From Chlorobiota bacterium (GTDB lineage: Bacteria > Bacteroidota > Ignavibacteria > OLB7), in the NCBI GenBank assembly GCA_021296135.1, contig JAGWAZ010000014.1, positions 1 through 35,826 of the forward strand: a stretch of DNA of 35,826 bases. Reading direction: 5' to 3'. Shown here one piece after another: positions 8,010 through 16,607 of this stretch (its first letter is position 1; every line of letters starts with the position of its first letter). Below the pieces are notes generated by a model. It saw nothing but the letters and a program-made list of their open reading frames with translations, did no database searches and had not been told where the DNA came from. Position numbers and translations under genes: made by a program.

Positions 8010-9422
8010 TTAAGGTGTAAGGCCAATTGCAATTCGTCCCGCAACATCGAGCCGGTCACCGCTGATAACGCTATTCAGCTCGCTTGTTCCGATATCGATG
8101 GCCAACCAGTCACGCGGACGAAAACCAAAGCCAAGGCCGAGACCAACATCACTAATTCCCCCTACCGAAAGGCCTGTTCGCAACCCGAACTCCTGTACAA
8201 GACTCCAATCAACTCCCAAAGCAAGACGAGGGTCCGGAGTGTTTCCTGGAACCTGATTCAAGGGTACCTCCCCTTCAAGCCCGAATGTGAGCGTTCCCTG
8301 AAAATCCCGATCGTTCGCACCCATTGTCAATCCTAACCCAGCTCTGAAGGCTGCCGGAAGAATGGACGAGTAACTATCGACGCCAACAAGTTCTCCTTCG
8401 AATCGTTCGAACTCAGCGTTTGTAAGCCTCGCCCCAAGTGTATCGTTGAAATCACTTGCGCGTCGCTCACGAGCTTTGTTCGTCCACCGTACCTTTCCAA
8501 CATTGTCAACGGTCAGACCATAGTGAAACGTTCGCTGTTCGTCGTAATAGAGGATACCGTTGACTCCAAGGTCAAAGCCGTAACCGAAGCCTGCAGTTGT
8601 AGGAAACGGGCTTGAAAAGAAACTTGTTGGTGCATTGACTTGATCGAACTGATCAGGTTCAGCCGATTGGAAGACGTACCCACCCCGAACAAGAAAACGC
8701 AATCTCCCATTAACATTAATCTGGTCGATAAAAATCGCGCTGTTGTCAGTAACCTCAAAATGTCCGACTCCACTAATCAATTTCGCGGTTAATCCCAGCC
8801 CAATAGATGGAAACCACCCAACATCAGTCTGATTGCCTATAACTTTGCCATAGGACAGGCCAAACTCAGTCAGCCACGTAACCCCAATACCTCGATTAAC
8901 GAACCTGAAATCCTGCTCTGCGATATTATTTGTCTCGATAAGCTTTGGAAGGGAATCGGGGAAGTTGATGCGTGCATAAGCCCTTGATCCGTAGCGAAGC
9001 CCTATAGTTCCCGCTCCATCCTTCAACCTCCAGATACCACTCAAAAAATTGATTCCGCCGTTGGCAAAAAGCCGCTCATCAACAAGAAGCTTTCCTATCT
9101 TTTCCCTCTGCTCGTTTGAGGTGCCTTCCAACGAACCAAATATCTGATTGAACTCGTCCCCTTTCAGATAGGACCCACCAATTGAACCCCCTCCCGAGTA
9201 TATCGAAAAGACGACGTCATGCGGCAATGTGGACTCATGAATCGCAAAGTAGTCAAGCCCTCCAGGATTGGTAAAGAGCGAACTGATACCCCTTGATGTC
9301 GCAATAGAAGAGCGGGCTGTGCCCATTGTTGATGGGTCGGATCGATCCTGACCGATGAGGGTAAGAGCAGAAAAATGCAGCAGAAATACGGACAGGATTA
9401 AAAACTGAAGGCGTTGGATCAT
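8010..9422 (-). CDS. Outer-membrane beta-barrel protein, DUF5723-like
   Basis: The predicted 470-residue product has an N-terminal signal peptide with hydrophobic core FLILSVFLLHFSALTLIG, followed by alternating strands rich in glycine and aromatics and ending in RIAIGLTP. The early segment with SLFTNPGGLDYF and the block GKVIGNQTDVGWFPSIGLG resemble DUF5723 barrels of Bacteroidota. Their function is unknown; some are associated with T9SS-rich genomes. The frame is open up to 9515, but the start at 9422 has an AGGG six bases upstream and gives a normal signal peptide, so I prefer it over 9428 or 9515. It stands 124 bases downstream of the CoA-binding gene on the same strand. Confidence 0.75.
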   Translation of the reverse strand: MIQRLQFLILSVFLLHFSALTLIGQDRSDPSTMGTARSSIATSRGISSLFTNPGGLDYFAIHESTLPHDVVFSIYSGGGSIGGSYLKGDEFNQIFGSLEGTSNEQREKIGKLLVDERLFANGGINFLSGIWRLKDGAGTIGLRYGSRAYARINFPDSLPKLIETNNIAEQDFRFVNRGIGVTWLTEFGLSYGKVIGNQTDVGWFPSIGLGLTAKLISGVGHFEVTDNSAIFIDQINVNGRLRFLVRGGYVFQSAEPDQFDQVNAPTSFFSSPFPTTAGFGYGFDLGVNGILYYDEQRTFHYGLTVDNVGKVRWTNKARERRASDFNDTLGARLTNAEFERFEGELVGVDSYSSILPAAFRAGLGLTMGANDRDFQGTLTFGLEGEVPLNQVPGNTPDPRLALGVDWSLVQEFGLRTGLSVGGISDVGLGLGFGFRPRDWLAIDIGTSELNSVISGDRLDVAGRIAIGLTP

Positions 9423-9545
9423 GAACATCCCTGTTTGTGAGTGAATCCTAAGAATCCCCGTTTTGTCAAAGCTACGAAGGTCTGTCTGACCAACAAAGCA
9501 GAGACAGACAATCACATCAACATTCAGCCATAGATTCGATACAGG

Positions 9546-9962
9546 TTACGAAACTTTCAGACGCTTCGTGATCCCTCGACGACGTATCTCGACGGCAATA
9601 CAATGACCTGAAATCACCTCTAAGCCAGCCTCTCTGGCCATCCTTTCGGCTTCAGCATCTTCTGCTCCAAGCTGGAACCATATGGCCTTTGCCCCGACCT
9701 CTATCGCTTCATTCACGATCTCCTTTGCATATCTGGGATTTCGAAACACATCTACTATATCAATCTGCTCAGGAATCCTCTTTAGATCGGGGAACGATTC
9801 GAGACCATGGACGGACTCTATGGTCGGATTAACAGGGTAGACTCTGTATCCCATGTTGATTAAAAGCTCACCGATTCTGTTACTATCACGAAATGGGCGC
9901 TTACTCATTCCAACAACAGCAATAGTTTTTGCAGACTCGAGCAACTCTGTAATTTCCTCCAT
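9546..9962 (-). CDS. CoA-binding domain protein (YccU-like)
   Basis: This is a 138-residue single-domain Rossmann protein of the CoA_binding_2 family. Landmarks are IAVVGMSKRPFRDS (14-27), GYRVYPVNP (38-46), DIVDVFR (68-74), IWFQLGA (94-100) and the C-terminal ISGHCIAVEIRR (117-128). The family resembles the N-terminal domain of ADP-forming acyl-CoA synthetases and binds CoA, but a physiological role is not established. It is probably cytoplasmic, as no signal peptide is present. Its neighbours do not suggest a pathway. Confidence 0.88.
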   Translation of the reverse strand: MEEITELLESAKTIAVVGMSKRPFRDSNRIGELLINMGYRVYPVNPTIESVHGLESFPDLKRIPEQIDIVDVFRNPRYAKEIVNEAIEVGAKAIWFQLGAEDAEAERMAREAGLEVISGHCIAVEIRRRGITKRLKVS

Positions 9963-10015
9963 ATTCCTGATTGTCTACTCTCTTACGTTTTTGTATTCTC
10001 CAAATCAAAAACAAC

Positions 10016-10046
10016 AAAACCGACCGGGAAGTGCCCGATCGGTTTT
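10016..10046 (-). terminator. Intrinsic terminator of the 1273-residue T9SS gene
   Basis: Thirteen bases (10016-10028) pair with 10034-10046 around a 5-base loop. The single C/A mismatch on the plus strand becomes a G.U pair in minus-strand RNA. On the minus strand the stem runs into a T-rich tail (to about 10005). It lies 27 bases after the stop at 10073. Confidence 0.85.
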
Positions 10047-10072
10047 GTCGGATAATCCTGTTAACCAACCAT

Positions 10073-13000
10073 CTACTCAACCAATATCTTGATCTGATCC
10101 GCTTCAGAAGGGCTTTCTCCTTGCAATCGCAGGAAGTAGAGACCTGGTGCAATATCAGTTGGGAAGTCTACCTGTACCTCGGAGATATGGGTGCCTCCGC
10201 TCTCTATCCTCCAGTTAGAGCAGGCATTTCCATTGACTCCAAACAGCGTCAGATTGGCACCATTCTCAGGAAGCTCACGGATTAAGAGTGTTAGCGTTGT
10301 ATTGTTCCGACCTACCACCGGTTGTGGATAGAAGTCGAGGATGGCAATTCCATTCGGTCGTGAAAATCCGTTTGTTGATGTCAGCACGCGATTGCATCCA
10401 CCATTGATAATGGTGAGCGAATCTGCCGTTGTCCTGAAGAATGGAGTCGGCAAAGTAAGCGTCGAGGCAAGAGGATCGCCGTCCGTACGAACCTCGACTA
10501 CGCTTTTCTCCCCTCTGTTCGACAAGAATGAGCCGGGAATCAAGGAAAGATTGAACTTATCAGTATAATAGGGCTGCTCGGATAAGAACCTTATAGTGCC
10601 AAGCACCTCACCCTTACCCGCCTTGTACTCTCTACCCTTAATTGTCTCTATGGCGACGTTTATCCTGCCATTAACCGGGGAGACCGCCGTGAAGCCTTCT
10701 ACAATTGACTCAGACTCACCTCTAATAAATGTACCGTTTAACGTATGATCAAGTTCAAACTCCAGAGCAGTTACATCATCACCTGAAAAGTCGCTTTCTA
10801 CACTTACTGTGGCAACAATTTCATCCCCGCCTTCGACCAGACCCGGCAATGAGACATTCAGACTGACGACCGGCAGTGAGAACTGAATCACAACGGTGTG
10901 AATCAGTTGTTCCGGACCGCTCAGGAATTCTCCATAGAGATCTTGTACGACAAGCTCACCCGCAATCGGAAGTGAAGGATCAACCACATCGAAAGAGACC
11001 ACTGTTGATTGCTTTCCTGCCAGGCTTTCTGAATATGACTGCAGGTTTTTCTCATTTTGCAGGAATATCGAATCGAGTCCTCTATCAAAATCTCGATTAT
11101 CGGTTGCTATCCCCGTAACTCTCATCGTTGTAGGGTCAAGTCCGCCGACAAATATGGGACTCTTTCCATCAGGTGTGCTGGGCCAACTGGTACACCCGGT
11201 CGATCTGTTACCAGCGCTGTCAATCGCGATCACACAGACAGTGTCGGCATCGACAATGGCAAGCAGATCTATTATCTCAACCTGGAACGATGCTCCTCGA
11301 CGATTATCGGTAAACGAAATCGGTGTCCGTATCTGCATATTCGATGTCAGACTCCATGTCACTGACTTAAGCCCACGATCAAACCTGTAAAACTCACCAT
11401 TGACTTCGTGAGTATCATTTACCAGAACGGTAAAGACTACTTCGTCTGCCGGAACAGTTGAGTCACGATGGAAGATGATGTTCGGAGCAAGCGTGTCAGG
11501 CGTACCATTAAACGTGAATTGAATCCTTGAGGAATGATCAGCAAAGGTTGATGGATCGTTACCGTCGTAATACGTATCTCGCACCTCGAGCGTAACCTCA
11601 GCCGGCCAGGCATCATCAATTACCTCCACCGATAGATTTGAAAGCGTCGGTTGCCCCGAAACTATATTGACTGGCCAGGGAGTAACACTCATGTTGGCCT
11701 TCGATATTTCGACTATCTCCATAAGTCCTCGATCCCAACTGAGAGTATCACTTGCACTCACAGTCCAACTTGCACCCGCTGCCTTTCCACCAGGAACGAA
11801 TGTTATGACCGGAGGGAGAACGTCAGGTAGTGGGCAGTAGGAGAACGCAAGCGTATCGGCATTTCCGGCAAAGTCGGCAATCCGAACCGTTGCATTGGCA
11901 GGAAGTAATGTATCAGTCACCCGTAATCTGAACGAAGCCGTCTTGTCGAAATCTGCAATTGGCCTGTCCGACTGATCGAAGTTAATCTGAATTGGCTCGA
12001 AGTTGATACTGCTGAGTACCTCTATACTGCCAAGACCGTTATCCCCTGCCGAAGGAGTCTGGTTCCTCTGATCTTCGATATAGACCTCAAAGACAGGAAC
12101 AGCACACGGATAATGTTGCGGATCAAATCGGCCGATAGAATCTATACGCGTAACCTCTGGTTTGAATGTATCCGGACGGGGGGAATAGGTAACTGTCTCG
12201 AGTCGACTGTTCCCTTCACAATCGAAGACTCTGAAATCGAGGCCTGCAATCCGTGTGGTATCGACTACCTCGGCCCTGAGAGTAACGGTTTCGGTTGTAT
12301 CGCATCTCCGGAACGGATTGGGGTTTACAAGCAACCTGAAGTTGCTGTTGTCATTGCGGATAATTTCAATCCTGTCGAGACCCGTGTCATAGATATATCC
12401 AGCGTGGCGATCATACGTTCTGAACGTCCACCAGAAAGTCTGATCCCGTCCTGAGCCGGTTCTATTGATAATTGGAGGACGATCATCAGGGGGTGGTGGA
12501 ATAAAGGCTCCTTTGAACGATATCAGCGGATTGCAACCATCAAGGAAAGGGACGAGGGGTTTTTGTATTTCAGCAGAATCTCGATAGAGGAATTCAAGCT
12601 CAGCAAGAGTATCGTTCGAGAGAGGGTTAACGTTTAAGAGCCATGTGATCTTCTGAGTCTCTCGGGCCCTTAAAATCAACGATTGGGTTGCGAGAGTTGA
12701 AGTGTCCAACCGCAATCGTCGAGTATTATCGGGGAACGATCGAATTGGTGTCCGGAGCCTGATTATCGGGGTTCGCTGAACCACACGATGCAGATTTGTC
12801 ACCCACATTTCTACCTGAAACTGTTCTGGTGTATAGGGGCCGTTCAATTCTTCCTGTTGAACAACACGCTCGGTCCGGATGACAACAAACACATTGGAAT
12901 CCCGACAGTGGAAGAAGTTGTTCCCGGCCTTGCTCGTTGTACCGAACGCCGTTCGGATCAGTCCACGTCCACCAATCCCCCCTTCCCAACGGCTTACGGT

Positions 13001-13894
13001 TGCGGCGTCCTGAATATTCTTTGAGTTTACATCGCCATTGACAAGCCAGGATAGCTGTCGAAAATCCTGCCACCTGCCAATCGCGTGTTCGTTTGGAGTT
13101 GTCAAAGGGGCTCCCCGAAGTGAACTACCTCTCAACCGGTGAATCGAGAAAATATCGTTCAGAATAGTGCCATCAGCAGCTTCTGTATACTCAAACCAAC
13201 CAGTCAGCGTATACTCGGGAATGCCGCCAAAATCGCGTTGAAAGACTCCCCCCGAACCAAAGGAAGGATAATAGCCACGATCGGTCATCAACGATGAGTT
13301 ATCACTGCCAACCGAAGAAACGATGTTTGCGTTGTCGTGATCGATCATCAGAAAAACGCCGAGAGTGGTACCAGGCAGTCCTAAGTCGTTCGGCTCCCAA
13401 TCAAACTCCAGAAGAATATCGGCCCCGTCATCATATTCATGCCTCGGCTCTTCAGCCACAAAGCGTTGGGTTACGGTCAGTCCGTTGAGATTCAAATAGA
13501 TCAACTCAACGGTATCACGCCCTGGTGAGACATAAAGGTTATCATACGGCTGAAAGTCAATTTCCCCTTGTGAATTTTCTGGACGGACGCCTCCATTACC
13601 GAGTGGATCAACAGCATTGGTATACCAATTTTCGATGCTTCCGCGCGAAACACGAAAGATCACATTTGATGTGATATTTATTACGGCCCCACCACCATTA
13701 TAGGTATATCTCCCCCCTCCCTGTTTTGAAAACCAGAATCGCCCCGCGTTTTGATCCGTATTTATCGACACAGATGCGAAACCATTATCAATTGAAATCA
13801 CACCCTGAGCATGTGAATTCGATACCGCAATGATGAACAATAAAGCAACGACGTTGGTGAATAGTACTATGCAAGATGGGTATCGTTTATTCAT
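10073..13894 (-). CDS. Large T9SS-secreted surface protein with tandem Ig-like repeats and a cohesin-like domain
   Basis: The 1273 residues start with a signal peptide ending NSHAQ (30). Residues about 30-465 form a beta-rich N-terminal region that I do not recognise. After a proline run (465-473) come five degenerate repeats of about 100-115 residues, roughly 472-573, 574-689, 690-798, 799-907 and 908-1007. Each has a D-x-G-L-x-x-I-like motif, for example FDRGLKSV and FDRGLDSI, and most open with a P-D-x-x-x-P-x-I junction, typical of extracellular Ig/fibronectin-like modules. Residues about 1009-1137 resemble a cohesin-type fold (V-E-G-G-D-E-I-V-A-T-V-S-V). The end (about 1184-1273) is a T9SS sorting domain with FYPQPV, LTLFGVNG and APGLYFLRLQG. 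It is likely a surface or secreted adhesin or structural protein; no catalytic motif was seen. A strong terminator follows. Confidence 0.85.
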   Translation of the reverse strand: MNKRYPSCIVLFTNVVALLFIIAVSNSHAQGVISIDNGFASVSINTDQNAGRFWFSKQGGGRYTYNGGGAVINITSNVIFRVSRGSIENWYTNAVDPLGNGGVRPENSQGEIDFQPYDNLYVSPGRDTVELIYLNLNGLTVTQRFVAEEPRHEYDDGADILLEFDWEPNDLGLPGTTLGVFLMIDHDNANIVSSVGSDNSSLMTDRGYYPSFGSGGVFQRDFGGIPEYTLTGWFEYTEAADGTILNDIFSIHRLRGSSLRGAPLTTPNEHAIGRWQDFRQLSWLVNGDVNSKNIQDAATVSRWEGGIGGRGLIRTAFGTTSKAGNNFFHCRDSNVFVVIRTERVVQQEELNGPYTPEQFQVEMWVTNLHRVVQRTPIIRLRTPIRSFPDNTRRLRLDTSTLATQSLILRARETQKITWLLNVNPLSNDTLAELEFLYRDSAEIQKPLVPFLDGCNPLISFKGAFIPPPPDDRPPIINRTGSGRDQTFWWTFRTYDRHAGYIYDTGLDRIEIIRNDNSNFRLLVNPNPFRRCDTTETVTLRAEVVDTTRIAGLDFRVFDCEGNSRLETVTYSPRPDTFKPEVTRIDSIGRFDPQHYPCAVPVFEVYIEDQRNQTPSAGDNGLGSIEVLSSINFEPIQINFDQSDRPIADFDKTASFRLRVTDTLLPANATVRIADFAGNADTLAFSYCPLPDVLPPVITFVPGGKAAGASWTVSASDTLSWDRGLMEIVEISKANMSVTPWPVNIVSGQPTLSNLSVEVIDDAWPAEVTLEVRDTYYDGNDPSTFADHSSRIQFTFNGTPDTLAPNIIFHRDSTVPADEVVFTVLVNDTHEVNGEFYRFDRGLKSVTWSLTSNMQIRTPISFTDNRRGASFQVEIIDLLAIVDADTVCVIAIDSAGNRSTGCTSWPSTPDGKSPIFVGGLDPTTMRVTGIATDNRDFDRGLDSIFLQNEKNLQSYSESLAGKQSTVVSFDVVDPSLPIAGELVVQDLYGEFLSGPEQLIHTVVIQFSLPVVSLNVSLPGLVEGGDEIVATVSVESDFSGDDVTALEFELDHTLNGTFIRGESESIVEGFTAVSPVNGRINVAIETIKGREYKAGKGEVLGTIRFLSEQPYYTDKFNLSLIPGSFLSNRGEKSVVEVRTDGDPLASTLTLPTPFFRTTADSLTIINGGCNRVLTSTNGFSRPNGIAILDFYPQPVVGRNNTTLTLLIRELPENGANLTLFGVNGNACSNWRIESGGTHISEVQVDFPTDIAPGLYFLRLQGESPSEADQIKILVE

Positions 13895-14000
13895 ACGAAA
13901 CTGATGAGACTATCTCCCCTGTTTATGATGAAGGCATAAATATAAATGTACAATTGAAAAAGGAGGGTAAAAAAAATTCTTGCCCGATTCTCACTCCAAC

Positions 14001-14900
14001 TCAGTTCAACTCAAAACGCATGCCAACCAGGAAATGCAAACCGTTCAGTTTAAGCTCATTTTGCTCTTCCGTTAACGCTGCGATAAAAGGTATTGCGTAC
14101 TGAACGCGTGGTCCAATCGTGATTTTTTTGCGAGGGTGTGGGTCTACAGGATTCCCATATCTTTCACCGATTCTGAACTCAGCACCAATCATAATGATGC
14201 CATCAAACGTCGTAGCTGAGGCGTCGTCTCGTGACTCCTCACCAAAAACCTTTGAATAGGGATCAGAAGATTCAGTCTCCGAGTAAAAAACCTCGGAAAG
14301 ACCAAGCTCATTCAATTGTACCGTCTGCGAAACAATGTCCTTCCGGTATTGAGTTGCACTTCCCAACAGAAGATTCACGCTCGTTCCGGCCCCCAGGTAC
14401 ACGTTTCTCGATGGATAGAATTTGAGTGCCGGCTGGAAGAAAACATATGAGAAATTGGCTGTCCCGATATTATCGAACGTAACACCCGCATTTACAGGTC
14501 CACCCTCAGTTGAGATGCCAATATTTTCTTCAGAGAGGTATGTGCTGCTCAAATTCTTTGACTGATATCCAATTAATCCTTCAAACTGAAAGGCATCGCT
14601 AATTTTTTGATCGTAGGCGGCAGCAATCAGAAGATTGACATTGGCTCCCTCTTCAAACAAACCACACCCTGCTCTGTAAGTGCCGGATTGCCAAGCCGAG
14701 GTAAAACCGACTTCAAAGCCTAATCTTTTGACCTTATCCGCAAAGTCCAATGGATTATCTTCCTGCGCATGCAGTGCGGTAGGTAAAGCTAAAGCTATTG
14801 TCGCCAAGAGCAATAGTGCAGTCTGTGTCTTGTCCATTGATCGTAATCGATTCGTTGCTTGTTTGCCAATACTTGGAGGACGTCGTTCATCAATATGCAT
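14001..14900 (-). CDS. Outer-membrane beta-barrel protein, unknown function
   Basis: The 299-residue product has a signal peptide core ALLLLATIALALPTALHAQ (28-46). A beta-strand-rich body follows, with late repeats of glycine and aromatics ending in FLVGMRFELN, as expected for an outer-membrane barrel signal. It resembles the generic OMP_b-brl/PorT-like barrels of Bacteroidota, without a recognisable specific family. Start choice is uncertain: the ATG at 14900 has a good AGAGAGGA site but gives an unusually long basic N-terminus. The ATG at 14837 (MDKTQTALLLL) gives a textbook signal peptide but no Shine-Dalgarno. The upstream T9SS gene begins 106 bases downstream on the same strand. Confidence 0.7.
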   Translation of the reverse strand: MHIDERRPPSIGKQATNRLRSMDKTQTALLLLATIALALPTALHAQEDNPLDFADKVKRLGFEVGFTSAWQSGTYRAGCGLFEEGANVNLLIAAAYDQKISDAFQFEGLIGYQSKNLSSTYLSEENIGISTEGGPVNAGVTFDNIGTANFSYVFFQPALKFYPSRNVYLGAGTSVNLLLGSATQYRKDIVSQTVQLNELGLSEVFYSETESSDPYSKVFGEESRDDASATTFDGIIMIGAEFRIGERYGNPVDPHPRKKITIGPRVQYAIPFIAALTEEQNELKLNGLHFLVGMRFELN

Positions 14901-15045
14901 TGTCCTCTCTTAGAGGCCAATTCGGGCTCCCTTCCTGGATAAGGCTTGATCCTGCTACAAGGTAGGGTCGTTATAATATCCATAGAATAGTATCAGTACC
15001 TATCATTCGACACGAGCACCTGCAAGAGGCACGTCATGGAGATAC

Positions 15046-16515
15046 GTGAAGACCAAACCGAAATACTCTGTACATACACATTATATGAAGAAAGAGAGCC
15101 CTGACTTTGACTCGTCAGATCATCAATCCGTTACGGATGAGGATGTCGGTATTGACTCAAGAGCTCCTCTCTATCACGGTGTGCGTGGTCTTGCGATAAA
15201 ATATCTAACCAGGGTCGATAGAAGCGACTCCTGGCTCGATAAACTTATGGAGAGCCAGCCTGCGGTTGCCGGGCTTGATCCGCGTGACAAACGCCTTCTG
15301 ACTGAACTGACAAATGGCGTGATGCGTTATCGCGAGCGCCTCGACTGGGTGCTTACGGGTTTCTATCACGGCGAATTTCAAAAATGCATCCCGACCGTCA
15401 AGAATGCCCTTCGCGTCGCCCTTTACCAACTTCTCTTTCTCGATCGAATACCTCACTCAGCAGCAGTTAACGAATCTGTCGAGATCGTCAAGCGCTTGAA
15501 AGGAAAACGCTCTTCCGGTATTGTCAACGCAGTTCTCCGAAATATCATCAGAAAAATCGATACTATCACCTGGCCGGACGCGGAATCAAGCATCGTTCAT
15601 TACCTCTCGGTAATGGAATCACATCCACAATGGATGCTTCGTCGCTGGATTGACCGCTTTGGAGTTGATACAGCGACCAGCCTGGCAAGAGCAAATAATC
15701 TTCGCCCAACAACATCTCTGCGTGTCAATGTCCAACTGACATCTGTGGAACAGATCAAACACGAATTGCTCGCACTCGGAGCTTCTGTAGAACGCTCCGT
15801 TCTCTTCCCAACTTACCTCCATGCACGAAGAATCGCCAGTATTGGATCAATAGACGCCTTCAGGAACGGATATGTTACGGTGCAGGATGATGGTGCGGGT
15901 CTTGCCACACACTTGACCGGCGTAAAACCGGGAACGCGGGTTATCGATCTCTGCGCAGCACCAGGAGGAAAAACAACTGCAATGGCGGAGATGATGCGGG
16001 GTAAAGGTGAAGTAATTGCCTTGGATAAGTATGAAGCCAAACTCGCTTTGTTGAAGAAGACAATCACGCGATGTGGATTTGACGATATTATCAAACCAAT
16101 GGTTGGCGATGCCCTGACACTCAACATCGAACCGGCAGACGTTGTGTTGCTGGATGCTCCATGCTCAGGGCTTGGAACGCTTCGAAGGAAACCGGAGATC
16201 AAATGGAAACGAAGCGTGGAAGAGATTCGAAGGCTTGCCGAAATTCAGAAAGAACTCCTAACAAATGCCGTCCGGCATGTCAAATCTGGTGGTCTGCTTG
16301 TCTATACAACGTGTACAACAGAGCCAGAGGAGAACGAAGATGTGATGTCCTGGTTTCTCGAAACACATGCGGAGTTTAACGTAGAACCTGCGACGCACCA
16401 TCTCCCTGACTCGGCTCTGAGAAAAGGAGTTGTTACCGAGTCTGGTTTCCTCCAGACCTGGCCACACAAGCATGGTACAGACGGAACTTTTGGTGCTCGG
16501 TTGCGTCGTGCATAG
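15046..16515 (+). CDS. rsmB: 16S rRNA (cytosine967-C5) methyltransferase RsmB
   Basis: RsmB methylates C967 of 16S rRNA using S-adenosylmethionine. The 489 residues have an N-terminal NusB-like RNA-binding domain (about 42-175, with ALRVALYQLLFLDRIP and AVNESVEIVK) and a C-terminal Rossmann methyltransferase. The SAM motif is DLCAAPGGKTTAM (301-313), motif IV is DAPCSGLGTLRRKPEIKW (370-387, Cys373), and motif VI is YTTCTTEPEENE (420-431) with Cys423 as the catalytic nucleophile. The start is GTG with GGAG five bases upstream; an ATG at 15085 is possible but lacks a ribosome-binding site. The N-terminal 40 residues are an extension beyond most RsmB proteins. Confidence 0.93.
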   Translation: MKTKPKYSVHTHYMKKESPDFDSSDHQSVTDEDVGIDSRAPLYHGVRGLAIKYLTRVDRSDSWLDKLMESQPAVAGLDPRDKRLLTELTNGVMRYRERLDWVLTGFYHGEFQKCIPTVKNALRVALYQLLFLDRIPHSAAVNESVEIVKRLKGKRSSGIVNAVLRNIIRKIDTITWPDAESSIVHYLSVMESHPQWMLRRWIDRFGVDTATSLARANNLRPTTSLRVNVQLTSVEQIKHELLALGASVERSVLFPTYLHARRIASIGSIDAFRNGYVTVQDDGAGLATHLTGVKPGTRVIDLCAAPGGKTTAMAEMMRGKGEVIALDKYEAKLALLKKTITRCGFDDIIKPMVGDALTLNIEPADVVLLDAPCSGLGTLRRKPEIKWKRSVEEIRRLAEIQKELLTNAVRHVKSGGLLVYTTCTTEPEENEDVMSWFLETHAEFNVEPATHHLPDSALRKGVVTESGFLQTWPHKHGTDGTFGARLRRA

Positions 16516-16607
16516 ATTCACCATAAACGATTTTCTTTGGAGGGTTCAATTTCGGCTTGTAGGATTTAATCGAGCGCAATAGCTTCATATCAAGTATTCT
16601 ATAAGCT

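Noticed and set aside
13966-13980. Poly-T on the minus strand as terminator of the barrel gene ending at 14001
   Set aside because: There is a T-run but no stable hairpin immediately before it.
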